Shown piece by piece: positions 1-9,571 of a stretch of DNA of 64,000 bases (its first letter is position 1; the number at the start of each line of letters is the position of its first letter). This stretch comes from Akkermansiaceae bacterium (lineage in GTDB: Bacteria; Verrucomicrobiota; Verrucomicrobiia; Verrucomicrobiales; Akkermansiaceae). The stretch spans positions 1-64,000 of the forward strand of contig JAQWSX010000040.1 of assembly GCA_029242935.1 (NCBI GenBank), in the 5' to 3' direction. A program made the position numbers and the translations under genes. The notes below the pieces were generated by a model that was not told the DNA's origin, searched no databases, and saw nothing but the letters and a program-made list of their open reading frames with translations.

Positions 1-1
1 C

Positions 2-769
2 GTCGATTTATCCCGCGGGTTCGAAGGTCGCCTCGGGAAACGAAATTCTCCGCCCATCTTCAACCTCGCTTGGAAAAATCACTTTTTTTGGGACGGCCGC
101 GCTAGGACAGTCCGGGACCAAGTCCTACAACCGATCCAGGATCACCTCGAAATGGCTGCTAACCTAAACCAAGTTCTTTACAGGCTCAATCGGCGCAAAT
201 CCTACCGAGAGGATTTTAAGAAAGCCTACGGCCCCGGCGAAATCACCAGCGAGATGCTCTCGCTAGCGCTAGAAAACTACCTCCTCACAATCGTAAGCGG
301 AGACTCAAAGTTCGACCAATCTCTCGAAAAAAAGGTGAAGCTAGACCCGCTTGAGGACGAAGGCCGCAGGCTATTTTTCACCTCCCATGAAAGTGGTGGA
401 ACAGGATGTTCCGAATGCCATAGTGGACCACATTTCAGTGACTTTACCTTTCGGAACAATGGTTTGAGGCCAGCCCCAGATTTGAACGATCTTGGGAGAT
501 ACGGAGTTACCGGTAAGGAAAAAGACAAACTTCTTTTTTCAACACCAAGCCTCCGCAATGTCGCCATCACTTCACCCTACATGCATGATGGCCGATTCAA
601 GAACCTCACGGAGGTAATCGAACACTATAATACTGCCCTTCATCAAACACCCACTCTTGACCCTGCGCTCAAGAACCAGGGGCTCCAACTAAAAGCCGCA
701 GAAAAAAGAGCGCTCCTTGCCTTCTTACAAACTCTGACCGATCCCCAGTTTATCGAGGCTGCTAAGTGA
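2..769 (+). CDS. cytochrome-c peroxidase / MauG-type di-heme protein, C-terminal part (5' end outside window)
   Basis: Frame is open from base 2 (VDLSRGFEGRLGKRNSPPIFNLAWKNHFFWDGRARTVRDQVLQPIQDHLEM...) and continues into the listed ORF. c-type heme motif CSECH, then TPSLRNVAITSPYMHDGRFKNLTEVIEHYN typical of the CCP/MauG family. Confidence 0.92.
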   Translation, partial: VDLSRGFEGRLGKRNSPPIFNLAWKNHFFWDGRARTVRDQVLQPIQDHLEMAANLNQVLYRLNRRKSYREDFKKAYGPGEITSEMLSLALENYLLTIVSGDSKFDQSLEKKVKLDPLEDEGRRLFFTSHESGGTGCSECHSGPHFSDFTFRNNGLRPAPDLNDLGRYGVTGKEKDKLLFSTPSLRNVAITSPYMHDGRFKNLTEVIEHYNTALHQTPTLDPALKNQGLQLKAAEKRALLAFLQTLTDPQFIEAAK

Positions 770-1226
770 CCTTCCCAAACTTCTCGTCGAGGACTAATCG
801 GCGATGTTCAAACATCTTCGCCAACTGATTCTTAACCACCAGAGCCCGAGCAACTTCACCAAAAATACTGAAACCCACCGAGTAGTGAATGAGATCTTTC
901 ACTCTTGTTCCTCGACTCGTTTCTTCAAAGGAATGCCGATGGTGCCAAAATTTGAATGGACCAGAAATTTGGTCATCAACAAAGCTTTCACCCACTCTTA
1001 GAGCTTTGATCTCCGAAACCCACGGAATCCAAATCCCAGGTAAGACTTTTACTGAATACTCAATAATTTCGCCCTCATAAAGAACCTCAGAAGGTAGCGA
1101 AACAATTCTAAATCCCATTTTGGGAGGGGTCATTGCCTCAAGATTTCGGGGGCTTGAAAAAAACTCCCAGGCCTGATCTATAGGGACCGGAATCGTTTGT
1201 TCTTGCGAGAGCGAGTGGACATTCAT
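762..1226 (-). CDS. SRPBCC-family (START-like/cyclase-dehydrase-like) ligand-binding protein
   Basis: Internal Met at 1226 is the likely start (MNVHSLSQEQTIPVPIDQAWEFFSSPRNLEAMTPPKMGF...). Matches the SRPBCC family pattern. Confidence 0.8.
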   Translation of the reverse strand: MNVHSLSQEQTIPVPIDQAWEFFSSPRNLEAMTPPKMGFRIVSLPSEVLYEGEIIEYSVKVLPGIWIPWVSEIKALRVGESFVDDQISGPFKFWHHRHSFEETSRGTRVKDLIHYSVGFSIFGEVARALVVKNQLAKMFEHRRLVLDEKFGKVT

Positions 1227-1245
1227 CGTGATCACAAGGTTAACC

Positions 1246-2859
1246 TCACTTTGAAATTGGTCGTCCAAAAATATCAAAAATAGTCCCGACTCCCTTTTTG
1301 ATTGCTTCGGCCCCCTTTTCGATCGCACCCGCCTCTTCCCCCTTCACTTCTTCCGGATTACCGCTACCCCTCGGATTAAATAAATCGGAGGCTTTCCCCA
1401 GAGCTAATTCAGCCACACCAAGAATCACCCCTTTCTCCTTAAGGAGCATCTTGGTAGACTCACCAATCGGCTTACCTGTAAATTTGAGCGCATACTCTCC
1501 AATACCAGGAAGTATCTCAAACATCCTCTCCTTGGCTGCAGCAATCAATCGGTCACTCAGATCTTCCTGAGGAGCGTCGAGCGTGCCGCTGACTTTAAGC
1601 GGAGCCCACAAAAGACCCAAATCACCACGCTGAAAAACCTTAGTCTCAGCACCTGGAATATGAGCCAAAGTCCCGGGTGTAATACCAACGCGTAAATCGC
1701 CCTTACTAATTTCATTCCCTGCAATCTCCATCACGCCCTCGACACGAACTAATCCTTCACTGGACAAAACGATGTTGCTTAACTTGATATGTTCCCCGAC
1801 CTTTTCAAAATCCAGACTAGCTTCATTGAGAGACAGGCGACGAAAGCGGGAAGTATTAGCGTAGGCCGAAATTTTATCAAGCAACGGAAGAGCCGTGAGC
1901 ATCCCATCCCTAATTCTGAGATGACCGGTCAATCTAGAATCTTTGTCTGGCTTGCCTGTCATTTCGAAGGAAAACTCAAGCGGCCCCATGAAACGCCGTT
2001 TCCAATCCTCAGCGATAACCTCCTGAATCCGAGAACCAGTCACTTCACCCCGGATCTGCCAAGTTCCGTCTTCGATGCCGAAATCCCCCTCCGCGATCAT
2101 CAAACCATTTTCTAGCACCTCAAATTCAGATTCTAACAAGTAAAAACGACTCCCTGAATACCTGCCCTTGGCCGCTCGCAGCTTCATCTTTTCTGCAAGT
2201 GAAATAGGAGTCGAAATTTCGCCGCCAACGAGCGTCACATCGTAAACATCCTTCGTCGAACCAAGCCGGATTTTTGCCGAAGCATTCTGCCATCCCCACT
2301 CCCCGTCGTTCAACTTAGCAGATCCGTGCACCGAAGCGATATCGATTCCCGTTACTTCAAGAGAATCTGGCAAGAGAGGATCCCAGAAGCTTTTTTCCTC
2401 CATTGGACGCTCCTTTATAAGGATCTCGCGATTAGGATCATCTCGAAAGTCACCAGTAAATTCAAGCTCACGAAGGTGCACATTTCCGATGCGATAAACC
2501 CCACTCCAAATCGCTCCAATATCGACCTCAGCATCAATTCCACGCGCCTTGATATTCTGAAATCCATTCAGCTCCTTAAAACTAAAATTATCGGTCTTCA
2601 CGCTCCAACCATCCCATTCAAAAATCGACAACTCGGCGTCGCCATTAAGTTCATAACCTACCTCCTCTCCAAGCATTAGTCTAAATTCATCACTCCGAAG
2701 GTAGTTTCGCACTGAATTGTAACCAACGACCAACCCCACTAGAACCGCAAGCGCCAAAACACCGCCAGCATAAGAGACCCACTTCATCGAACCCCTCTTC
2801 CGAGACTTCCGATTTTGCGCTTTTCCTGCCGTTGACTTTCGATTTCTCCTACTGGCCAT
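1246..2859 (-). CDS. AsmA-like envelope protein with one N-terminal TM
   Basis: Basic N-terminus plus one TM (WVSYAGGVLALAVLVGLVVGYN), then a long beta-rich AsmA-like sequence. Confidence 0.65.
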   Translation of the reverse strand: MASRRNRKSTAGKAQNRKSRKRGSMKWVSYAGGVLALAVLVGLVVGYNSVRNYLRSDEFRLMLGEEVGYELNGDAELSIFEWDGWSVKTDNFSFKELNGFQNIKARGIDAEVDIGAIWSGVYRIGNVHLRELEFTGDFRDDPNREILIKERPMEEKSFWDPLLPDSLEVTGIDIASVHGSAKLNDGEWGWQNASAKIRLGSTKDVYDVTLVGGEISTPISLAEKMKLRAAKGRYSGSRFYLLESEFEVLENGLMIAEGDFGIEDGTWQIRGEVTGSRIQEVIAEDWKRRFMGPLEFSFEMTGKPDKDSRLTGHLRIRDGMLTALPLLDKISAYANTSRFRRLSLNEASLDFEKVGEHIKLSNIVLSSEGLVRVEGVMEIAGNEISKGDLRVGITPGTLAHIPGAETKVFQRGDLGLLWAPLKVSGTLDAPQEDLSDRLIAAAKERMFEILPGIGEYALKFTGKPIGESTKMLLKEKGVILGVAELALGKASDLFNPRGSGNPEEVKGEEAGAIEKGAEAIKKGVGTIFDIFGRPISK

Positions 2860-2995
2860 GACTGAACACTAACAGCGACTTTGACTTAGCCAATCCGACA
2901 AACTTACTTTTTACATCCGAAAGATTTGATCCATCACCAAATTTTTCTGACCAAAATTCAGAATGATCATGAAAAAATTGTGTCTTCGGGATATC

Positions 2996-3805
2996 TTAAT
3001 AGGCGCGGTCGTAGCCCTCGACCCCCGAAACGATTGAGCGGGCCACCGCCGCTTGATAACTCGATGAATTGCAACGGGAACGCTCGTAAGAATTACTGAT
3101 AAATCCACATTCCACCAAAACAGCGGGACACAGGGTATCATTTAGCACCGAAAACCTTTTGAATTTGTATCCACGGTCACGCACTTTGAGATTGTTGACC
3201 AAATGACTTTGAATCGTCTTAGCTAGAAATCTGCCACGCTTACCGACATAAAAAGTCTCCACCCCTCTCACCCCCGTGTGAGAAGTCGCATTGAAATGAA
3301 TACTAATAAAAATACAATTGCGATACCGGTTTGAAATTTGTGAACGACGACGCAAATCAACAAAAACATCGCTGCGGCGAATCATCGTCACCGGGTATCC
3401 CCTACTTTTCAGGGAAGCCTCGACGCGAAGAGCAACTTTGAGATTGAGATCTGATTCTCGGACGCCACCCCAGACCGCGCCGCGGTCCTTGCCACCATGG
3501 CCGGCATCAATGATGACCCTTAGAGATTTGGGCGTTCTCCGAACCTTTGCCGCCGGAGAAGCAACCTTACCCGAAGGAATCTTTAACACCTGCCCCACCC
3601 CGAGGCTGTTTTTATCCTTAATCCCATTAAACGCCGCAAGGCGATCTATTGAGACTCCATATTTTAGCGCAATACGATAGAGATTCTCAGCCTTCTTTAC
3701 TTTGTGGGTCAGCCCCATTGCCAATCCGCAGGTGAATGCGGCGACAAAAACGCCAATCAGAGACTTCTTAAAAAAGACACCACTAAACATAAAAGATGAG
3801 AACAC
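2996..3805 (-). CDS. LysM domain + N-acetylmuramoyl-L-alanine amidase (Amidase_3)
   Basis: LysM motif (VKKAENLYRIALKYGVSIDRLAAFNGI) followed by VIIDAGHGGKDRGAVWGG...FISIHFNA...VLVECGFISN. Confidence 0.92.
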   Translation of the reverse strand: MFSSFMFSGVFFKKSLIGVFVAAFTCGLAMGLTHKVKKAENLYRIALKYGVSIDRLAAFNGIKDKNSLGVGQVLKIPSGKVASPAAKVRRTPKSLRVIIDAGHGGKDRGAVWGGVRESDLNLKVALRVEASLKSRGYPVTMIRRSDVFVDLRRRSQISNRYRNCIFISIHFNATSHTGVRGVETFYVGKRGRFLAKTIQSHLVNNLKVRDRGYKFKRFSVLNDTLCPAVLVECGFISNSYERSRCNSSSYQAAVARSIVSGVEGYDRAY

Positions 3806-3866
3806 TTATTCTCATTTAACAGTCAAGTCAACCAAGTTTTTAGAAAACCTTAATAGTCTTAATAAG

Positions 3867-4676
3867 TTAACTTTTAGCCTTTTTCTTCCTACCAAGGAAT
3901 AGCGGGAGCACCAAATAAACCACAAAAATAGCGGCTGGAGTATAGATAGTCCACTTCACGATGAGCCCCAAAAGGAGGGCAAACCCCAAAAGACTCCAAA
4001 CATTCGCCTTAGTCTTTAGATCAATCTTTTTAAAACTTGGATAGCGAACATTACTCACCATCAAAACCGAAACCCCGAGTATCATCCCGGCTAAAACGAA
4101 AGACCAAAGCCCCAAGGATCTGTCATTTTCAGCCAAGCTAATCATAACAAAGGTGAGCGAAGCGATAAATCCCGCGGCCATTGGAATAGGAATCCCCCGA
4201 AAGTCCCCACTCGTGGATCCAATTCGAGCGAGACAATTAAATCGCGCTAACCTGATCCCACCGCAAAGCAGGTAGATAAAGGCAATCGCCCACGTCAAAC
4301 CACGCTCTTTAGTGCCATTGGGATCGAAGATCTCAGGTAACTGTAAATCGGCGAGAACCGCCCGAGATACTAACATAGCGGGAGCAAGCCCGAACGATAC
4401 CATATCAGCAAGAGAGTCAAACTCCTGACCAAAAGGAGATTCCTGCCCCCCAAGCCGGGCCAACCGACCGTCAAGTAAATCAAACAAACACGATCCAAAT
4501 ATATAAAGCATCGCCGTTTGGTAATAATCCTTCGCCCCAAGCAGATCGTCAGCTTGCATCCCTTTGAAAATTGTCAAGATCGCTAAGAATCCGCACAAAA
4601 GATTACCGGCCGTCATTAAATTCGGCAGGAGATAAATTTTAGGTTCTTCGTCTTCTTGTCCCATGAGTCGTTGCAC
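3867..4676 (-). CDS. pssA: CDP-diacylglycerol--serine O-phosphatidyltransferase
   Basis: CDP-alcohol phosphotransferase signature FDLLDGRLARLGGQESPFGQEFDSLADMVSFG with multiple TMs. Confidence 0.92.
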   Translation of the reverse strand: MQRLMGQEDEEPKIYLLPNLMTAGNLLCGFLAILTIFKGMQADDLLGAKDYYQTAMLYIFGSCLFDLLDGRLARLGGQESPFGQEFDSLADMVSFGLAPAMLVSRAVLADLQLPEIFDPNGTKERGLTWAIAFIYLLCGGIRLARFNCLARIGSTSGDFRGIPIPMAAGFIASLTFVMISLAENDRSLGLWSFVLAGMILGVSVLMVSNVRYPSFKKIDLKTKANVWSLLGFALLLGLIVKWTIYTPAAIFVVYLVLPLFLGRKKKAKS

Positions 4677-4759
4677 CTTCTAACCTGTCAAAGGTCTTAG
4701 GCCTTGGAAAGTCTCAACTCACCTCTTTCCCCCAACAGATTATCTGTCATCTTTTGGCT

Positions 4760-5305
4760 ATGCCGACTGAGCTTCACGCCAACCTTTCTATGAAATCTCT
4801 CCTAGATCAGTATCCGGGGGCGCGGAGAGCACTTTTCTCCGCCTTTCACATTGGAGGGTGCCAATCCTGTGCCTATGAACTCGAAGAAACGCTCGAGGAG
4901 GTCTGCAAAAGTCATAGCATCGATTTGGACGACGCCATCAAGTGTCTAGCCGAAAGTCAAAAACACGATGCCAGTATGCTGATTTCGCCCACCGAGCTGA
5001 AAGCCTTACTTGATAAAACGGAGTCATTCATTCTGCTGGACACTCGCACTCGCGAAGAATTTGAGGCAATCACTCTACCGGGCGCACAATTAATGACCCA
5101 AGAGCTACAAACTAGCTTGTTTGCCGAGAAGAACGATCATCAGAAAGTGGTTTTAATCGACCATCAAGGTCGGAGCGTTCTAGACCATTGCGCGTGGTTC
5201 CGGGGACACGGCCTATCCGACACCTTTGGGGTTGACGGCGGCATTGATCGCTACGCTAAGGAGGCTGACCCCTCAATTCCCCGCTATCGATTAGAGATGG
5301 ATTAG
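4760..5305 (+). CDS. Cys-containing N-terminal domain (DUF1858-like) + rhodanese-like domain lacking the catalytic Cys
   Basis: GGCQSCAYELEETLEEVCKSH segment followed by a rhodanese fold (LLDTRTREEFEAITLPGA). Active-site loop reads IDHQGRS instead of CxxGxRS. ATG at 4760 preferred over the TTG used in the track. Confidence 0.75.
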   Translation: MPTELHANLSMKSLLDQYPGARRALFSAFHIGGCQSCAYELEETLEEVCKSHSIDLDDAIKCLAESQKHDASMLISPTELKALLDKTESFILLDTRTREEFEAITLPGAQLMTQELQTSLFAEKNDHQKVVLIDHQGRSVLDHCAWFRGHGLSDTFGVDGGIDRYAKEADPSIPRYRLEMD

Positions 5306-5357
5306 GATACTTTCCACCATCTAAGTCCTCCAGAATGTTTCGAGAACCACGAGTTCA

Positions 5358-6368
5358 TTACTCGCCATTTTTCTGGGGAATCTCTTTCCCATCCTTTCTC
5401 TGTTCCTGAAGAAAATTTCCATTAAACCTCAGGCGGAATCCATTTTCATCACCACTACTATCGATTCGCTCAACTCTCTCGCGATACTCCTCAGGCACTG
5501 CCGCCTTGTCGATATCGTTATCGTAAGGTCCCTCAAAAAGAAGTTTCCCCTCTTTATCGCGGATCGAAAGCTCCCGCTGACCGTCAGTCATCTTCATTTC
5601 TATCGAACCCTCTTCATCGACAAACTTCATTGAGCCGATCCCACGAAATCCTAGCTTCAAATCCTTCTCCTCGAGCATATTCCCACCGAGGTTAAATTTA
5701 AATTGCTTAAAACCAGCCCCATCGTTTCCGAGAGCTTTCTCAAGCTGCTTCATCATCTCTTTCTGCAATTTGTCATCGCCAAGGCCACCCAAAGCATTCT
5801 CAAGCTGCTGGTTAAGCAAGCGATTCATGTCGGCGGCAGGGTTGGGAATGATCGCCTGAAGAGGTAGATTCTGAATTTCAGGAGCTTCACCAAGCGTTAC
5901 CTTTTGTTCGATTTTCTTTCCCCTCCGAACAATTTTCAGCGTCACCTCGTCACCCGGGTTATAGCGAGTGATCACGTCACGAAGTGAGTCCTGGTCAGTG
6001 AGGCTATTACCATCAACCGACACAATAACATCCAAACGCTTAAGGCCAGCGAGACCGGCAGGACTGGTGGGCTTCACCGTGCTGAGAAGGAGTCCCCCCT
6101 CAAGCTCAAGGTGCGAACGAAGAGCTTCACTTGATTGGTCCCCACGGACTCCAAGATAAGCAACCTTATTGACTGGTATTGGTTTCGGAGCAGCTTTAGC
6201 CTCAGCACCCCCTTTCTGATCCTCTCTGAGAATCCCCCCCTTGGGTTGCGCTGGTATTTTTTCATTACTGCCATCTCCATCTGGCCGCTCAATCGCCGGG
6301 AGATCAAGAAACGCACCAAGGAGAGCAACCAATCCGATTGTCTTAATTTTAATGTCAGGACCCATCAT
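5358..6368 (-). CDS. secreted PDZ-domain protein
   Basis: Signal-peptide-like N-terminus. PDZ motif YLGVRGDQ...VKPTSPAGLAGLKRLDVIVSVDGNSLTDQDSLRDVITRYNPGDEVTLKIVRRGK. No protease domain visible. Confidence 0.75.
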   Translation of the reverse strand: MMGPDIKIKTIGLVALLGAFLDLPAIERPDGDGSNEKIPAQPKGGILREDQKGGAEAKAAPKPIPVNKVAYLGVRGDQSSEALRSHLELEGGLLLSTVKPTSPAGLAGLKRLDVIVSVDGNSLTDQDSLRDVITRYNPGDEVTLKIVRRGKKIEQKVTLGEAPEIQNLPLQAIIPNPAADMNRLLNQQLENALGGLGDDKLQKEMMKQLEKALGNDGAGFKQFKFNLGGNMLEEKDLKLGFRGIGSMKFVDEEGSIEMKMTDGQRELSIRDKEGKLLFEGPYDNDIDKAAVPEEYRERVERIDSSGDENGFRLRFNGNFLQEQRKDGKEIPQKNGE

Positions 6369-6402
6369 TTAAAAGTTTAGCGGTTTGGCTCAATAAATTT
6401 GT

Positions 6403-7065
6403 TTAATCGAATTTAACTGGAGTAAAAGTGACTTCTCTTTTGGGCTGCTCAATAATTAACTTTTCACCACGCTCATTGACGAACTGCAGCTTGTTATTAA
6501 CGTGAACTTCCAGACAACGGAGTGGTTGCCCGCCTTTGGTCCAAACCACTCCATGATCTTTTGCCGAAACCACTGAAGCTCGCGCATCCTTCGGGATAAA
6601 AACAACCGGCGTGGCAAGCCCGTTAGTGAGGTCCGGAATCCGCTCAGCAACCCGATCAGGTTCAGTAAAAAGATTGCTCGAAAAAATTGCTGCTACTGCG
6701 CCAAGAATGGCGACTGCTGCCACTGAACGAATGCCAGAAAACGATGAACTCTCCTTTTTGGCACCACCATTAATTTCAACAATTTTCTCATCAACCGGAA
6801 CCTCCTCATGCCAACGCGCCATCGCGTCATCCAGTCTGGAAATCAAATTTTCCGGAACACCGTAAGGAACAAGCCTCCGAAGGCTCTCTTCGAGATCCGA
6901 AAGATCAGTGTCTAATGTGGCAACTATAATCTTTTCATTTGAATGGGACATTTCATCTCCCGCAGCTGCCATCGCATCATCTAGCTGATCAAGCAGAGAG
7001 TCTTGCAATGGAGTCGGAACCAACTTCTTGAGTTCGTTTTCTAGGGTGATGGAGTCCATATCCAT
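6403..7065 (-). CDS. putative anti-sigma-like single-TM protein, downstream of an ECF sigma gene
   Basis: Single TM (SVAAVAILGAVAAIFSSNLF). Gene order directly after the ECF sigma factor. Internally duplicated N-terminal region. Confidence 0.55.
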   Translation of the reverse strand: MDMDSITLENELKKLVPTPLQDSLLDQLDDAMAAAGDEMSHSNEKIIVATLDTDLSDLEESLRRLVPYGVPENLISRLDDAMARWHEEVPVDEKIVEINGGAKKESSSFSGIRSVAAVAILGAVAAIFSSNLFTEPDRVAERIPDLTNGLATPVVFIPKDARASVVSAKDHGVVWTKGGQPLRCLEVHVNNKLQFVNERGEKLIIEQPKREVTFTPVKFD

Positions 7066-7117
7066 AAATTTATCTTAATCGAAGAACTGTTAGTTTTTAC
7101 GTGTTTCAATTAACTTC

Positions 7118-7681
7118 TTAAATATCGTCATTTAAGCGTGCTGTAGCGAGCTGTTTTCTGAGAGCCTCTATTCCGTATCGATATCTTGAAGCAGCCGTGT
7201 TGAGTGAAATTTCTAGGGCTTCACCGATTTCCGCAAAAGTCCGCTCACCCCACAGTTTCATACTGATCACTTCAGAAAACTTCGTGGGAAGCGTCTTCAT
7301 TCCCTCAATAAGAATCCGGCGGGTTTCTTCCTGACTCGCTCCTCCTTCAAAAAGAGGCATTTCGATGTCACGCCCAAGAGAGCGGTCATCCTTAATGACA
7401 TTTTCCTCACGCCTCCTCCTCCGGTCATCTTTCCGACCCAGGTCAATTGCCTCCCGGCGGATCTGGGTGTAAATGAAGGCGATCCAACCATCTTGCCCGC
7501 CTACAAACGAGCCCTCTTCGACTTTTCGAGCCAATTTCACAAGAGCGTCTTGTAAAACATCTTCCGCATCCGCGATACTTCGCGTCTGCTGTCTTGCAAA
7601 TAACAGAAACTTCGAACCATGCTTTTCAAGCCACGGACGAAACTGTGATGAGTTCTTTTTTTGCTGGGGTGCCAAATTCAC
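7118..7681 (-). CDS. RNA polymerase ECF-type sigma-70 factor
   Basis: Region 2 (ADAEDVLQDALVKLARKV...WIAFIYTQIRREAIDLGRKDDRRRRRE) and region 4 (EVISMKLWGERTFAEIGEALEISLNTAASRYRYGIEALRK). GTG start. Confidence 0.92.
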   Translation of the reverse strand: MNLAPQQKKNSSQFRPWLEKHGSKFLLFARQQTRSIADAEDVLQDALVKLARKVEEGSFVGGQDGWIAFIYTQIRREAIDLGRKDDRRRRREENVIKDDRSLGRDIEMPLFEGGASQEETRRILIEGMKTLPTKFSEVISMKLWGERTFAEIGEALEISLNTAASRYRYGIEALRKQLATARLNDDI

Positions 7682-7791
7682 GCTTTCCTATTACCTAAAG
7701 CATGAGCGTTGCAATTTGGAGGAATTGTTCCAATTAAGTGATTTTTATAAAAAATAGTAACTCAGGTGCCTACTGTTTCAAAAACCATGAC

Positions 7792-9009
7792 TTAGGCTGG
7801 AACTAACTCTCCAGGCGACTTCTCGCAAAGAGCCTTCATCACATAAGCGCTAGGTCGGAAGTTTTCGATCACCACCTCCCTGCGATCCCCCCAGCTCATA
7901 CGCACCTCTTTCACGTTAAAGTTTGGTGTTTTGTGAGGTGCAAACAAAATATCGTCATGAGTGCTATTCTCATGCTTTTTGAACATCTCGGGGATAATAT
8001 CGCCCCCTAAATGGTCGTCACGACCTGTCGCAAGATGACAAGTCCCGAGGACTTTTTCGTCCTGAATATCTTGGAATGAGACCGGCAAAACCTGTGTGCC
8101 AAATCCAAGCTCACCCAGAGTTCCAGTCATCGGATCATCAGCAAGCCGAGCGTTGTGCTCGTCAATCGTGGCTTGGCTACCCTCGATAAGAGTGGATTTC
8201 ACGACATCACGATTTACGACATCTAACACCCCAAGGGTCCCGTCTTCATACTTCATCGGGAACTTTCCACGAGCGTCCTGAGGGACAAAATAAACTTCAC
8301 CCGCCGGAAGATTCGCAATGTCAGGTTTTGTTCCACGACAAAGACCATGTGACTTCTGCGCCTCCTGTCCGCCGAGACCAAGCCACGCTGTAAGAATCTC
8401 ACCATCTTCGAGTTCAAAATCGATCTCTACAGATTCGGCGCCGGTTAGCGCTGCACGCATTTTCTCGGCATCATCGGAAACCTCTTGGTAATTCACCGCG
8501 AGACCTGAATTCAAAATAATGTCGTTCATTCCGAGCATTGTTGCCCCACGAAAGTTGAATTGCTTACACTTCGCCGTCAGCGGAGCTGTCGCAGACCAGG
8601 TAGAGATACAAAGAACAATGTCATATTTAGAGTAGATATCTCGATCCAATGAGAGCTGTTTTCCATTCGTATCCCAGACTTCGTCGCTCAAATCGAGATT
8701 TGAACCGTAGGTATACTTATAAGCGAACATCTCGCCTCCACTCATGCCTAATTCCTCAAGGACTCCCCTTTGAAGCCCCTTATAAAAATAATGATATGCG
8801 TTGTTCTGCACCTCAAACTCCGCTTGATCACGAAAAGCAAAATCTTTGATCCACATCGAAGGAGATTCAAAGTCCACTAAGATACAAACACGACAACCTT
8901 GTGTCGGAGAAAAAACAGTATCGAGCAGTTGGCTTAGATCAAACTTAGGGAAGACGCGCTTTTGGGGATTTAAGAGGATTTCCTCCTCTAAATAAGATGG
9001 TTTGCTCAT
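7792..9009 (-). CDS. M29 aminopeptidase (aminopeptidase T)-like protein
   Basis: C-terminal signature LAGxLGELGFG...DEKVLGTCHLATGRDDHLGGD...HDDILF resembles M29-type metallopeptidases. Confidence 0.6.
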   Translation of the reverse strand: MSKPSYLEEEILLNPQKRVFPKFDLSQLLDTVFSPTQGCRVCILVDFESPSMWIKDFAFRDQAEFEVQNNAYHYFYKGLQRGVLEELGMSGGEMFAYKYTYGSNLDLSDEVWDTNGKQLSLDRDIYSKYDIVLCISTWSATAPLTAKCKQFNFRGATMLGMNDIILNSGLAVNYQEVSDDAEKMRAALTGAESVEIDFELEDGEILTAWLGLGGQEAQKSHGLCRGTKPDIANLPAGEVYFVPQDARGKFPMKYEDGTLGVLDVVNRDVVKSTLIEGSQATIDEHNARLADDPMTGTLGELGFGTQVLPVSFQDIQDEKVLGTCHLATGRDDHLGGDIIPEMFKKHENSTHDDILFAPHKTPNFNVKEVRMSWGDRREVVIENFRPSAYVMKALCEKSPGELVPA

Positions 9010-9062
9010 TGCCGAAACATTATAGCCCCTTAGTAGTCTCGCAAGTGATCTTTTAAAATCAG

Positions 9063-9527
9063 CTAGACTCCGAAACCCTCGGGCGGGTTCTCTTGATTTC
9101 TCAAATTATCGAGAGTTCCGCTCATATCCTCTAGCTTTTCCCAAACATCCGGAACTACAAAAATCGGTGCTTCATGCCTCACCGCTAGGGCAAGACAATC
9201 GCTTGGGCGAGCGTCAAGCTCCACGATTTTTTTCTCCATAATTTCGTTCTCAGCTTTAATGATTAATCGTGCGAAAAAAACCTCCCCTTCCTGTTTTACA
9301 ATGGTGGTGTGAAGGACCTCCGCACCAAACGCGTCGAGCGTTTGCGAAAAGAGATCATGCGAGAGGGGGCGCGGGGGAATTGTCCCCGCTAAAACCGCGT
9401 TAATCGAAGCACCGATCGCTGGATCGATATAGAAAACGATGACTTTCTTACCGTCACCCAAAAAAACAGCACACCCCGCCGGAGTCGGCAGAAGGGCAAC
9501 AGGTTCGACACGCACCAATCCACTCAT
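9063..9527 (-). CDS. bifunctional nuclease family (DUF151) protein
   Basis: AVFLGDGKKVIVFYIDPAIGASI...FFARLII...ELDARPSDCLALAVRHEAPIFV is the DUF151 signature. Confidence 0.88.
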   Translation of the reverse strand: MSGLVRVEPVALLPTPAGCAVFLGDGKKVIVFYIDPAIGASINAVLAGTIPPRPLSHDLFSQTLDAFGAEVLHTTIVKQEGEVFFARLIIKAENEIMEKKIVELDARPSDCLALAVRHEAPIFVVPDVWEKLEDMSGTLDNLRNQENPPEGFGV

Positions 9528-9571
9528 ACCCCAAGTCTTAATCTTCCGTTTTAAAAAACCAGCATCGACTT

